DNA of 64,000 nucleotides, taken from positions 53,184,266-53,248,265 of the forward strand of contig NC_134279.1 of NCBI RefSeq assembly GCF_949628215.1. Reading direction: 5' to 3'. The position numbers and the translations under genes are program-made. The notes below the pieces were generated by a model. It was not told where the DNA came from and searched no databases. It saw nothing but the letters and a program-made list of their open reading frames with translations. Numbering within the stretch: position 1 is the stretch's first letter; each line of letters opens with the position of its first letter. This stretch comes from Phalacrocorax aristotelis. Lineage: Eukaryota > Chordata > Aves > Suliformes > Phalacrocoracidae. This document shows, piece after piece, positions 46,621-58,918 of this stretch.

Positions 46621-49600
46621 GAAAGAAAAAAAGAAAAAAAGAGAAGGAGAGAAGGTCCTGAAAAACCTCGCCAAGCTCTAAAGAGCTGGGGGGAAGAAGC
46701 CCCCTCCAGTAGCTGCGAACTGTGAGGTAAAACCCTGCTGTGTAATTGCAAGGTATAAACCAGCAAGAAAATACAATCTTTCTGCATCACGACCTGCGAG
46801 AGGTGTTTGACGTGCCAGTGTGAGGAGAGGACTCTTGTCTGTCAAAGGGTTTGTAACAGGATAGCGAAATGCCGTGGGAGAAATAACGCGGGTCTCACCA
46901 AAAGCAAAACCGATGTCACGCCAATGTGCATCTGATATCTGTGTCCTCCGCTGGCCTCGTGGCAGTCATGAATTATGACATTATGTCTTTTAGGAGACAA
47001 GTGTATTCACAAAAAAAATGCAGGTGTGGGTGATGTTGAAATTTGCATACAATATCTCACAATATGACAGTATCTTAGAATTTCAAATGACCAAGATGTC
47101 CATATCTGACTGCATGCTGTAATTCACTTTGGCCAGAGCATCAGGATTAATATCACTTCTGTGAAAAGCACTCAGATTTTGGCTCTACCCCTAAGCAGAA
47201 GCACCCTTAGTAATGGACAGTCTTTGGTGCTGGTGGTAATTCAGAGGGAATAGTTACTCTGTGACTAGTGGTCATGAAATTTAGGATTTGTCATCTAACA
47301 GTGAGAAATTATGTCCAAATCTGACCGTAGGTATTTAGAGCCACTGATGAACTACCTTCCAGTTTGAACTTCGCTGTGACGGAGGTTCTCCACATGATCA
47401 ATACACTTAACTCATTTTTAGCATTATTAATGTAAATTAATACAGCATTTCTTCAATGCTTGCATGCAGAGTTAAGAAAAGGCTGAAATCATTACGGATT
47501 ACTTGATCTGTATGATTTATTCACATCTATAAATCAGTATGCCTTTAAGGTATGGCTGATAAAATGTATTAGCTAGGCCATGACCAATAAAGAACAACAG
47601 AAAACATCTTTTTGAAGTGATTGTTACAAATTGCCAAAATGTAGACTTTTAGCATGTAAAACTGTGATTTCATCATTCCTGTATAATTTTTCCACTTGAC
47701 TGAAAGCATTAAACATTACTGTCCAATAGAGTTGCTGAACACACTTCTATTTTCTGACTTACAAAACATCATGCTGTACGCTTCCATAATATATCATTCA
47801 TGAGGGCCAAGGTTAAAAGAGAAGTTACAGTTTGGTAATTTCTCAATTCAGCCACAAAATGTAACGGTTTCTGGATAGATCTATAAAGTCTGGACAAGGC
47901 AGCCATAAAAGATCGGACAAGGTTTCATAAAGCTGCTGTTGTTATTAGTCAAAACCCATCTAGTTTCCTGTCTTTAGCTGTTAATTCCACTAAAAGGAAA
48001 AAAAAACAACCCCAAACGTAGCTTGTTAACGCCAAAATGTGGTTACACATGTTAAAACTGACATGAGATCATCTTCCAGGATACATGGTCCCATTCTCTC
48101 CCCTCCTATTTCACCTTCCCACAGATGCTTTTTAGAAAGGGCCTTTGGTCTTCTGATAATGACTTTAACTCATGCGAAAATATTCTTAAATTACATATCA
48201 CAAATTATGTCATACAATCCCCCACTTCACAGGAAGCAGATAGATTTCTATGCTGAAAGTGGCTGGAAGTGTTGGGGAATAGGTAGATGACAGGGAAAGT
48301 AGTGTAGGCTTTTTTTGGGAAGAGGTGGGTTACTAGGTGTACGACTCCAAAATACAAAGGAGAAGAATGAGAAATAACACAGAAGGCACAGTCCAGACAG
48401 GCTCCCTGCTCTGTCTCACTTCCAAAATGATTTTTAAAATTCTGCACTGATCTGCATTTGCTTAATTTAAGGTGCAGGAAAAGATTAGTTATCCTGGAAA
48501 GATAAACACACAGGAAAAAGGTCCTTCTGTTTTAAATAGAACGTCATGGGTCTTAGATGGCGAAAATTGTCTTAAATCCATGAACTCCAGTGGAACTTCA
48601 CCAATGCATTTTTTGTTGATATAGAACTGTCTTACATGAATGATGATGTTAAATGCTTTTCATAGCATGGAGCTGCAGGAAACAGAAGTATTTTTTTAAG
48701 TATAGAATAAGACAAATATGGTATTGATAAATGCTACATACAAAATACTCTCAAATTCTTTCATCATAGGTTTCCCCGTATTGTTAATTCTGATGTTGGT
48801 TAAAGAGTTTAAAAAAATACACCTCCGAAAAAAAAAAACCTCATTTGTTTTTTATGACAGCCTCTATTCTCTTTCTGCCTCTTGAACAAGTGAGCATGAA
48901 GTTCAGTTTGCTCATCATCACTCTTCCTCATCTTCAGGCTGCCATATTTTTTCTTTTCTCCGGAATACATATGGCTGATAACAATTCCTGTCTTCTGAAG
49001 AAAATCCACGTTATAACCATAATCTCAAGTATTAATTCACCCCATCATTTAGTTGAAACCTTTTATAAGAATGCTCAAATGCATTTGTGATAATCCTTTA
49101 CTCCTGTAAGCTTCTTCCTATTCGGTTTTGGTGAAGTCTTCCAGAAGCAGATGAATCCCCAGATGTTGTATTTCAGACTACATTCTACTACTAATGTCAG
49201 GAAATGTCATGTAGGAAACAATTCTGCATTAATTGAAAGACGGGCTATTTAGCCTGTCAGGTGTTTTCCATTCATAATTTAGCATATTCTCTACCTCCTG
49301 TGGTGCAGCTGTGCTGTACTAACTGCAAAGTGACAGCCTCCTGCACCTCAGGACAAAGACTTCCCATGCCGTGATCAGGTCAGTCTAGCAATTACAGTGT
49401 CTTGGTATTTGACATCTTATAAAGCACTGTGTACATTTAAGGAGTCCCTAGGTTAGGTCTGCAAAGATCTTTTAAAGTATTTTTCCTTTTGATAATAACT
49501 GAAATAATTTACATGGACAATGTCTCTTTTTCTCCTTTCCTTTTGTTTAGTCTGATCGCTTAGTGAAGAATGTCTGAAATATTATGTTATCAGGCAGAAG

Positions 49601-51978
49601 AAATGCCAAACAGATTTTAATTACATGTTATTCCACATGAAATGCAGGCTTATTTGTCTTCTAATGTAGTCAGTTTAATGTTTATACAGCACAAGAATAG
49701 AAAGATATTAACTACTGATGCAAGTCCATTAAATACGGTTGAACATTCTAGTCATGTTTAGCTTATCAGTTTCTAACATGATACAGACAATTGTTGGTCA
49801 GGAATTCACTCTACCTGTACTTTATTTCAAAAGAATGCTCTGAAGTGCTTATTATTAGAGGTTCTATGTTTTTATTACAATTACAAGATGAATGATGGAA
49901 GCTTTTCCACTGAGAAAATATTTCCATTTGCGTGTTAAGCAAAGAATTTGTAAACAATACAGAAAACATTGTGACCTCTACAATTAATACACTGTCCAGA
50001 CAAGACAATATTTCATAGATAACAGTAGTCTGATTTATAGCTGCTACAGAAGATGGTTTTGTGGAACCTGGATGTTGGGCAAATACTTCTTGTAGCTATG
50101 GATCAAATGTTACAACACACATACTTGCACTGGATTATCCCAATGACATTCTGAAAAGAACAACTGCATTTCATAAACAATTACTACAAATACAGTCCTT
50201 CTCTCTAACAGTATTTAGGTGGCAAATGTAAGACTTAAGTCCTCACAAATTCCAGAGGATTTGTGTTACCCACATAAACTGCCTTCACAACTGTCAAGAT
50301 GTACATAATCGCTAAGTTTTGGGTTAGAATGAATGTAATTTACAACATATGCCTAGAATAAGTACATAGGTTCTGAAGATTAGGTAATCAAAGGTCTGGC
50401 CCTTCCTATATACAAGCAATAGGATAACATTTAAAAAGTTAAAGTGGAAAGCTGTACATTTTATACAGTTTTTCAAATATATTCTCACATATTTTTTGTT
50501 ATTTCACTTTTGAATCCAAAGTACATTTACACAAATGTTTTAAAGGTGGGAGTTCATGTGAAAAACAACAGTGAAGTACAAGTTGCGACTATCCCATTTT
50601 ACAGATGGCAGGTATGGAGAGAGGACATTCACCAGCTCGTGATTTCCTGGGAGCTGTTTACATCAGTCAGCTTTAGGTATGTAGCTGGTTTAGTCCACAG
50701 CTAGTCTCCCTGTGCTCTCTTGGCTGCCAAAAGAGAAAGCAGATTTTCTCCTGCAGGACATTCTGACCAGAAGCTTCTCTGAATGACCTTTTGGGTTGGC
50801 GTTTCTTTATTGACTATGGGAAGAGTGGCCAACTGGCTCAGCTGACTGACAGTGGGCAATATCACTGTGCTTCTTATTGTCAACGTTGTTCCTCTTCAGC
50901 TCTTGCTCAGTAAAGCTTTAATTCATCCTCCGTTTCTACTGTAATATAATGCTGTCACAAGTCCAGCTGCTATTTTTTGTTCCAGGTGAGAACTTCCAAA
51001 CCACTCAGTAGGCTCCACCCCACGTTCAGTGTAACTCTAAGTACTAATACACATTTAAGTAGTGCACTGAACATGCTAACACATAGCTAGAAACTGGTGA
51101 AAATTACTTTCATAATTCTATAAACTTTGAAAAGTCTATTGCTTGCCTACAAAGTAATTGTAGTAGCCAGCAACTGCTTTTTATGTAGTATTTTGTTAAC
51201 TCTTGGTCCAGAGGTAGAGAAGAGACAAACAAGCAATTTCTGTTCCCTAACTGGGCTTGTTCATATACAAAAAGTACAAGAAAGATGATGTTAACGTTAT
51301 GAAAGAAAAAAAGTGCTGAAAGGATACATAAATAAAGCAATTCTGCGTAAGAACATTCATTTTCTAAGATGATACCACAAATAATGGAAAGGCCAAAAGG
51401 AATACTAGATAGAAGTTTTGAGGGAAAAACAAATGTAACAGCATAGGTGAAATGTTGGTCCAGTGGTACCTGAATGCAAAACTCTGCTTCATCAAGATGG
51501 GGGTTTGATTCTTGTATTGATGTAGGTATGATCTCTTTAACAGAGGTAAAACGGAAATGTGCATCATTCTTGTACAGAACTCATTTGCTTGCGCTCTTTT
51601 TTCTACTTCCAGGACATATATATATTAACTCTTAATGCTTTAAAAGTATTCCCAGCTATTAATGAAAGATAATTTATACTTCCATGAACATACAAGCAAA
51701 TGCTGAGCTCTACTTACATAAGCAATCACCACTGACCATGAGAATTACTAGTCCTATGTTGAAAGTCTGACGTATTTGTAAGTATTTGCCAGAGTGAGGC
51801 CCTTCTAACATGTATAAATGAATGGTCAATTGTTTATGTAAAAAGTATGTTCCATTTTTTACTTATATGTAAAATTAAAAAGCAGATACTGCATATCACT
51901 ATCTTTTTGATCAGATGATTTATGAAATGCTGGTCAGTGAAAGTCAACCAGTCAACTTTAATGTTAGAAAATGCATCT
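46621..51978. other. EXOC1/EXOC1L intergenic region and EXOC1L 3' flank
   Basis: About 5.3 kb of AT-rich DNA. It starts with a purine-rich run (46612-46660) at the EXOC1 island edge. Its right end must hold the EXOC1L 3' UTR. The nearest AATAAA on the minus strand that I found is at 50806-50811, about 1.2 kb beyond the EXOC1L stop. No other gene, CR1 or LTR is recognised. Confidence 0.5.
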
Positions 51979-52242
51979 TTAGGACAAAGGACACAGGGAG
52001 AGACATAAAAGGTTGGAAGCATAGAAGCATATCCTCATAAGTACTAAGCAATCCCTATTGTTGGATGACCAGATTGAATCATCACTTAGGTAGGTGTCAT
52101 CAAAGTTTACCATCTTCAAGTCCTTCTTAAGGTACATTTCGTTCAGTTTGTTTAGCGTTCGAGCAAAGGTATATTTAGATGCACAACTATATGCTTCCAG
52201 ACTGTAGACTTTGTGGAAGTGCATATCAAAATATGGATTATC
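51979..52242 (-). CDS. EXOC1L: EXOC1L coding exon 3 (residues 85-171, stop)
   Basis: 264 nt from ATTTTTAG to TAA at 51979-51981. It encodes [40 protein letters not shown] and ends [10 protein letters not shown]. Its first half aligns with EXOC1 [20 protein letters not shown] and LNQRYLRKK. Confidence 0.95.
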   Translation of the reverse strand, partial: DNPYFDMHFHKVYSLEAYSCASKYTFARTLNKLNEMYLKKDLKMVNFDDTYLSDDSIWSSNNRDCLVLMRICFYASNLLCLSLCPLS

Positions 52243-55200
52243 CTAAAAATAATTGAGAGAGAATGAAATTATTACAGCATCACAGATGTTAACGGCAATC
52301 TGTTGTTCCCTGCCCAGCTACTTTCAGGGCTTTTTCCTCAGTTTGATGGACTTGAAAGGACTTTGCCTATTTCTGCTCTTCATACTAAAGCACCTTTTAA
52401 AACTTTACAAAGTAGCAGTGTATAACTAGCTGCTATTCTTTGCCATTAGGAGTTTTACCTGAGTAAAACTTTCAGAGTTTTCCCAAGTAATAGGCTGCAC
52501 TTTACTGGGATTTAACAATCCTGTTTTGAAATGAACCAATTTGTCATGTTGCCTAAAACACACTATATGAAAAGCACTTGCCTTGGACTATAACTACATA
52601 TACCTCTCAGAAGAAGAATATTGATTGCCCTTCCTGCCTAAATTGTAATTCTCTGTGCTTTCTGGCTCTTTGGCACAATTAATCCTAGCAGCAGCTAAAT
52701 TCTGTTAAATTCTATGAATGTGAATAACTATTAGGAATATTTATAGCAGTGTTAATCACCCTATAATTATGAGTTTGAGGTTCATTTAGGCCTTTCTTTA
52801 ACCAAAAATGAGACAGATTTTGATCATCCCAGTTGCAGAAGGCTGAATCATCTCCAAAGGATATTTTAGCACAACACTTAAGAAAAAACCTAAAGTTCAT
52901 GCAGGCAAGTGAGAAGGAAATCCTCTGGCTGCCTTGGCTGGGGAAGGGGCAGGAATATCTCCAGGAGCAAGATAACTTGGAGAGGGGACATATAGTACTA
53001 TTAGTTTGGGCTTTTTTTTCCCTCTCTGGCCTGAACTGCAAAGAGCTGACAGGGTGCAGGGATACTCTGAACCTGAGCTCACCTCCTCCATCTCACAGGT
53101 TCCTAGTTTTAGACTTGAGGGTGATGTGCACAGGACAGAAGGAGAACCACAGTTCATCCTGTTCCTTGTAGCAAGGCTCGGCAACCTTTCTTGTGAGCTC
53201 TTGATTTCTTTCTCTAGGATAATATAATCTGAACTCTATTTTATGTTCATTTGAACCCACTTTCAAAGGGAAAAAAAATAATTTTTTTCCTGGACTTCAT
53301 TTATTATGCACGATGACTGTTAAAATGTCTTTTCTTACAGGCAGAAAGATATTCTCCTCGAAATATTCTTCTAGCTTTTGTAAAATAGGATTTAATTCTA
53401 CTTTTGGCGTTGTTCTGTATTGTGGTACTGCAGCCTGATTTTACCCTTCTGAAGTTGTAGCTGAGAGATTAGGACTTTTTTTAAGCAGTAAGTCAGGCAG
53501 ATCTAGCCAAAGCTGTTTCATATTTACACACACAAATACTTAATTGATCCAAGTACTGTGAAAGTAAACTATGTGAAAGAGGCATGATTTCATGAGCTGG
53601 TACACCAAACAATGCACTGGGCACATTTTACACATTGACTTTGTCACACAGAGAACAGGTTCATACATAAGAGTGACAGGGTCACATTCTACATAAAAAA
53701 AAAATTTACTAACATTTTGTTTTCAGATATACATTAAAATCTATGAGATTAACACCAGTTAACACTCAGAGCTGCAGGTAGAGAATTTCTATTCCCAGTT
53801 ATGATGAACAAACTAGAAAACATCCAGCTTGTCCCTCAGATCTCAACTGGAGAGATGAAGATTACAACAAACAAACGAAAAAAATCTTTCCCTCCCCCTC
53901 CCCGCCCCAACAGTGCAAACGCGATATGGAGCCTCTCACATGCAAAACCAACGTTCCTTGGAGGTTCGATTTATTTTGGTTTTTACATATCCTTCTTTTC
54001 CAGATAATGTATTTTATTTACATTTAAATACTTGTATCCCAAATTGCAACACAAGAAAAGTATACTCTGTGTATTTAATAATACATAACACTTACAGTAT
54101 CTGCTTCTTTTCCATCAATCATCTCCAGATCTCTCAAAAACCACTTTTCAACTATTTCATATTTCTCCTCTCGATCCACCCGCAAGTGTTTAACCATATA
54201 TATTTCTACTTCTTCACTTTTAGTCACTGCAAGAAAAAAATAGTTTAAATTTGCAAGCAAGTACTTCCCAAAAGTTCCAATAATAAAAAAATTGATCAAA
54301 CTACATTTTAGATAATAACTTAAATGATGACGGCCAGGACTGCATAGGGCTGTACTGGACTTAATAGTTTTATTTTGCCCAGGTAGCAGGAATAGCACCA
54401 TGTTCTCAGTCTATGAAATCTGTCAGCTTTTAGTAGATTTAGGATTTACCTTACCTGTTCTGTGAAAAGAGAATCTTGTCTGTGCAGAAGCCCTTCATCT
54501 GAATTCACTGGCAGTGCAATGAAAGCTTAATTCTGGCACTGGATCTGTATGGATAATCCACATATCCTACTTAACTTTGAGGGGGAATGTTTTGGGGTGC
54601 TGGAGTCAGAAAATTGCAAAACCACTACCAAGGCTCTCTATCTACATGACTTGTGCTATACTCCCCATTCTGTGGATGAAGTTCTCTTACAAAGCCATTA
54701 CTTATTAAAACCCCCTTATTTCCCTGTACAATATGTAAATAGGCCACTTTAAGAAATATTTTCAGTGTTATTTTAAAGTTTCAAGTTGCCCAGTGCTATC
54801 TTTGTAGAAATTACTATTTTCTGACTTAGGCAGGAATGAGAACAAAAACAAGCGCAAAGACACTCTTTGCAATAACTACCATTATTAATTGATTACAGAG
54901 TGCTGTGTAGGGGATTAGATTTCTGTAACACACAATAATGAGTGAAGAGCACCAGAGCCTGAACAATCTCCTGCACATCCAGCATCACGGCTGCAGGGCA
55001 GGCCACTTCCCCAAGCCATCCAGTAGCCTAAGGTAAAGGCAAGATGTCACCTACATCTGGGAAGAGTATTTCAACATCGTAGCACGAGGTTATACATGCA
55101 GGAGCAAAATTCTTTTGTTTCTAAATACTGCCTGAATTTTTGAAAACCCATCTTGAAACTTGACTAATTTTATCTTATTCCTGTTCAAAAGCCTCTTCTC

Positions 55201-57902
55201 ACCTAGTTATAAGAAAATGGTTATTAAATAAAGACAAACGAAGGAGAGATGTTGGAGATATGCCTTCATTCTATTGCAAAGAAAAACAGTGGAAAACATA
55301 TAAATTCATTAATAAGTTCTCTTAGTCTATAGCTTTCCTGCCTGGGAAATACAAATCACTGATGCTTTTTCTTCTGTCCCTATCAGTCACAGTAGCTTGA
55401 TGATTTTTAACCAAAGGACCACCGCCGTGTCATCCTCTTTGGAGTTAGAATGGACTTCATTTGCAAGCAAATCTAGTAGGCTAATCTTAGAAAGTTCTCT
55501 TCATACTTTCAGTTTCTCCCATTTTGTTTGCTTGCTTGCTTGCGAGGGAAACAAGTCCAAACCCAAAAGTCCCAGCCCAGTCAGAAATAGAAGGGGCTGT
55601 CCTAATGGCCCCCAGCTCCCACAGGCTTGACACTTCTCTACCCCTCATGCAGGAGCAGAAATCATATGGCATAAGGACAGAGCACAGATGTGTTAGGAAT
55701 AATGAAAGCAGAAGCAAGTCCTGCCCAGTGGTGAAACTTGGGTGGACTGTTTTCAAGTGCAAAAAAAAAATTACTTTTCCTGTATTTTACATATTGCTTG
55801 TTCTTGCACTCAGTTAACAGAGTTAAAGAATATTTAATTTTTTATGTAGAACATGAGGTCAGATCTACCACGTCATTCTGTTAAACTCCAAAAGCTTTTC
55901 TTGGCACTGCCTTCACAGGGCACAAACTATTTCTTAAGGTCTTCCATGAACTGAACACCTTTTTGAGAATCTCTGTTGGATAATGTGATGTTATCCCTAC
56001 CATTCTTCTCAGGCATACAAATACAGGGTTGTGAAAATCCCTGAATGTGCTTGCATTTCAGCTTTACGTTCTTCCAGGGTTCATAAAACGTCTAGTGAAA
56101 GGATACTATTGCCTTCACACAAGAACTGGGACTTGCTGTTGTGAAAAGGAAGGGAAAAAATGTTGGGCATATGGCACAAAAATAAGATTGTTTATTTATC
56201 CACACCAAGATTTTGTTGTAATACAGATTCCAAAAGGCATAGACTTCTAAAGTTTTGCCTATAGTTTCACTGATTTTTTTTTTTTTTGTTATGGTAATTT
56301 AAGATCAACAGGAATATACTGACGTTGCATTGCAGGGATAAGATTTTAGAATGTGTTTTGCTCCTACAGAATCACAGCAGATTACAGTAGCTGCTAGCAG
56401 CTGGATGCAACCCATCTTTCAGAATCAGATTTCCACTCTACTCACCACTTATTTAACTATGCCTGAATATATTAAGAGAGCTTAATATTGGATACTGCAG
56501 AGAGCCCACTCTTAATACTTTACATAAATTTTCCTTTATGTCTTCAGAGACTTCCAATCAGTTAATCTGATTAGAGGCTTTCTTTAATGGCTTGTTCTCC
56601 TCTACCTTAGAATAAAATTTTTATTAAAGATTTTAAAGGTGCATAATGTTATTTCTCTTCTCTGGATGTTTTAGAACAGTGAACCATTTAGATCTACCAC
56701 ATGCAACTAAACATACTTCTACTGGATAGTTTTATAAACTATTGATCAGGTTAGTATTTCTGACATTTAGAAACCCTGTGACATTCAGGAATCATTCCTT
56801 AAAACTATTTTTACAGCTCTAAAATACAAATCCTGCTCTACTAAAATTAGACGAGCACAGGGAGCATAGCTTGCTCAGTATTTCCAGTAATCTGTAAAAT
56901 AACTTAGATATTCTGAAGACTTCAGATGGTTAGCAATATACCGATCGCAGAATATGGTTGACATCATCCCATATTGGATGTTAACCCAATCTATGTCTCG
57001 AGCACATAGATTATTTCTACCTGAAATATTTTGAACCTGAAGACGAAACAGGCTGGAAGAAGCATTCACTTCAACCGAACTACTTATGGGTGAGAGCATT
57101 TCTTTTTCTTAGTATCTTTCAGTGTTGTGAAATTTAAAAAAAAAAAAAAAGCCAAACAAGCTTTTCTGAAACCTTGTTCTAAAAACGTTGTGAAACAGAT
57201 ACAATTGAAATGAAATTTAGTAAGTAGCCAGATAATTAAGTTTATCACTCACAACAACCTTCTTTTACTCACAGTTCGTGCTAATTACTAACATAAATGT
57301 TCATTCATTTAAACCACAAGCCTAGCTTGTTGTTCTCAAAGTAATTGGGACAATGTGCAGGACATTAGACCGAGACAAAGGACAGTGCAAAAGCTCTAAA
57401 ACTGACAAATGTTTCCTGCGATGTTAATGCCTCGTTATGCTTTCTTATGGAAAACCTAATTCGAAGCACAGTAAGGCACCGCTCTCTTAAAAGCCAGTGA
57501 CAGTCCTGCCACCTCCTGAACACTTTCAGCGCTCGGGCTGGAAGCCTCGCGTTTCCCGCCGGTACCGAAGCTCAAGCCCGTACAAATCGGAAACCGGAGG
57601 AAACGCCGCTTCTGAAGGCTGCGGGCAGCGCGGGGACGGCCAGCCGGCTGCCCTGCCCTGCCGGGGAGCTGCCGGGGCTGCGGCCGCCCCGCTCCCTCGC
57701 ACCCCCAGGTACGCGCACCCCGGCACCCCCCCGCCCTCGTGCACCCCCGCCCGCGCCCCCGCCGGCGGGCTGCCCCGCTACCTGCGGCGCACAGGTAGCA
57801 GCGCTCGGCGCCCGAACCCTCCACCTCGATGAACTCGTGCAGCCTCTGCCGACGGGGGCCGAACAGCCTCTTCGCCAGGTCCTCCTTCACCAGCGAGGAC
57901 AT
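51979..57902 (-). CDS. EXOC1L: EXOC1L, exocyst complex component 1-like, complete
   Basis: Three exons (121, 131 and 264 coding nt) give 171 aa plus stop; the human protein is 172 aa. It consists of a Sec3-type PH-like module, the part of EXOC1 that binds PIP2 at the plasma membrane, plus a short C-terminal segment, and lacks the coiled-coil and exocyst rod. Recognisable stretches are [60 protein letters not shown] and [20 protein letters not shown]. It lies upstream of EXOC1 on the same strand and aligns exon-for-exon with EXOC1 coding exons 1-3. Its molecular role is poorly known; acting as a membrane-binding partner or competitor of exocyst assembly is inference. The frame is intact, so it is under constraint in this bird. 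Confidence 0.95.
52243..54095 (-). other. EXOC1L intron 2
   Basis: A 1.85-kb AT-rich intron without recognised repeats. Frames of 95-112 codons near 52712-53184 on both strands overlap one another and match nothing I know. Confidence 0.55.
54096..54226 (-). CDS. EXOC1L: EXOC1L coding exon 2 (residues 41-84)
   Basis: 131 nt between TTCTTGCAG and ACT|GTAAGT. It encodes [40 protein letters not shown] and EADT. Length, phase and the VT...V..VK....DLxxxDxKxA pattern match EXOC1 40969-41099. Confidence 0.96.
54227..57781 (-). other. EXOC1L intron 1
   Basis: A 3.55-kb intron, AT-rich until the CpG island begins near 57500. Simple runs occur (56275-56287 poly-T; 57131-57150 poly-A). No mobile element is recognised. 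Confidence 0.55.
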
Positions 57903-58420
57903 CGCCGTCCGTCCGCCCTCTCGCTCCCCCGGAGCCGCTCAGCGGCGGGTACCGGCCCCCCGCGCCCCGCAGCCGCCGCGCCGCGCCCGGCACCCGCGGG
58001 GCACCGCGGCGGGAGCTTTCCCCCGGCCGGGCGGGGCCCGCGGCCGCGGGGGAGGCATCGCTGGCAGCGGCGGGGATCCCAGCAGGGTCCCGCTCCCCCC
58101 GGCCAGCCCACTATGCCGCCGCGGACAGCCGCCGTTAAGGCTCCGGCCGCCGCCGCGGGGAGAGGCCGGGCCGCCGATCTCCCCGCCCCACGCGTGCCCG
58201 CCCTCCGCCCCTCCCTCCCCCCCCCCGCCGGCGTGGGCTCGGGCAGCCCCGGCGGGACGCCCCCGCCGCGGGGGGCCGGTGGGGCCGGGGCCGCGCGGGG
58301 CCCGAGCGAGGCCCGGTGGCCGTGGCGGGGCGGGGGCGCAGTCGGGGTGCCGGCCCGGGTGCCTGCCCCGGGAGGAGGGGAGGAGGAGCGAGGGAGCGCG
58401 CAAAGTAAGCACGCTAAGGG
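57500..58420 (-). promoter_or_regulatory. EXOC1L: CpG-island promoter of EXOC1L
   Basis: About 900 bp of extreme GC and CpG density spanning EXOC1L coding exon 1. It has no TATA box. The island keeps several frames open for about 200 codons on both strands, none with a recognisable domain. It is larger than expected for a gene with restricted expression, so it may also serve an antisense or neighbouring transcript; that is speculation. Confidence 0.8.
57782..57902 (-). CDS. EXOC1L: EXOC1L first coding exon (ATG at 57900-57902)
   Basis: 121 coding nt, GC-rich because it sits inside the island. It encodes [40 protein letters not shown]. The donor GCAG|GTAGCG leaves phase 1 as in EXOC1. Human EXOC1L starts [16 protein letters not shown], which fixes the start. 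Confidence 0.95.
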
Positions 58421-58918
58421 CAGTCGACCTAATAAAAGCGTTATCAGTGCAACTCTCTTAAACATTGGATAAAAGAGTTGGTAGAAAACAGTAATTCCTT
58501 ATAAAAGGCATTTCCTAGCCTTATGGCTGTTGCTACTCTTACTACACTAATAGCTTTAGGGATATTAATAGAGTTAGGGGGGAAATTACCTTATGCCACT
58601 CCTTAAAAACAGAAGGTGAACTCACCTCCATGCAACAGGAGTCCTTAGAGGGGGGGTGCAGCCTCGGGACACGAGGAAACTGCCATCCTGGGTATGTTTA
58701 CCCATGTGAGGGGCCTGACACATCAGACATGAGTACTTGCAGAAAATCTGGTTGTTCCTGCCATGCTGCAGGTGTGTGGGTAAAGTTCCTGGGGGCAAGC
58801 ATTCCTCTAATTTCAGTATCTGCAGCAGCCTGTGTAAGGGTTTTCCCTTTAGACTCATTCGTGACTGCTAACAGAAGTTGGATGAGCTCTTCTAATTATG
58901 CTCAAGCTTATTATGTCT
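58421..58918 (+). other. Unidentified open sequence between island and CR1
   Basis: From about 58518 one plus-strand frame stays open for about 135 codons into the CR1. It contains eight cysteines in about 55 residues (CSLGTRGNCHPGYVYPCEG, then CRKSGCSCHAAG), while another frame has a short hydrophobic stretch (AVATLTTLIALGILIELG). I do not recognise it. It could be chance, a lost exon, or a fragment of an old retroviral envelope gene. The in-frame continuation to 59202 is CR1 sequence. Confidence 0.25.

Noticed and set aside
46257-46790. Open frames upstream of EXOC1
   Set aside because: GC-island artefacts (Gly/Arg/Pro runs); EXOC1 begins at the conserved MTAIKHALQ, which has its own acceptor 10 nt upstream.
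52712-53227. Overlapping 73-112-codon frames on both strands in EXOC1L intron 2
   Set aside because: They overlap in four frames with no family similarity; the pattern fits a locally GC-richer piece of intron.
57829-58472. Several 150-211-codon open frames on both strands
   Set aside because: They come from the CpG island of EXOC1L, are rich in Pro/Arg/Gly/Ala, and overlap one another in all frames. Only the minus frame from 57902 to 57782 is real (EXOC1L exon 1).
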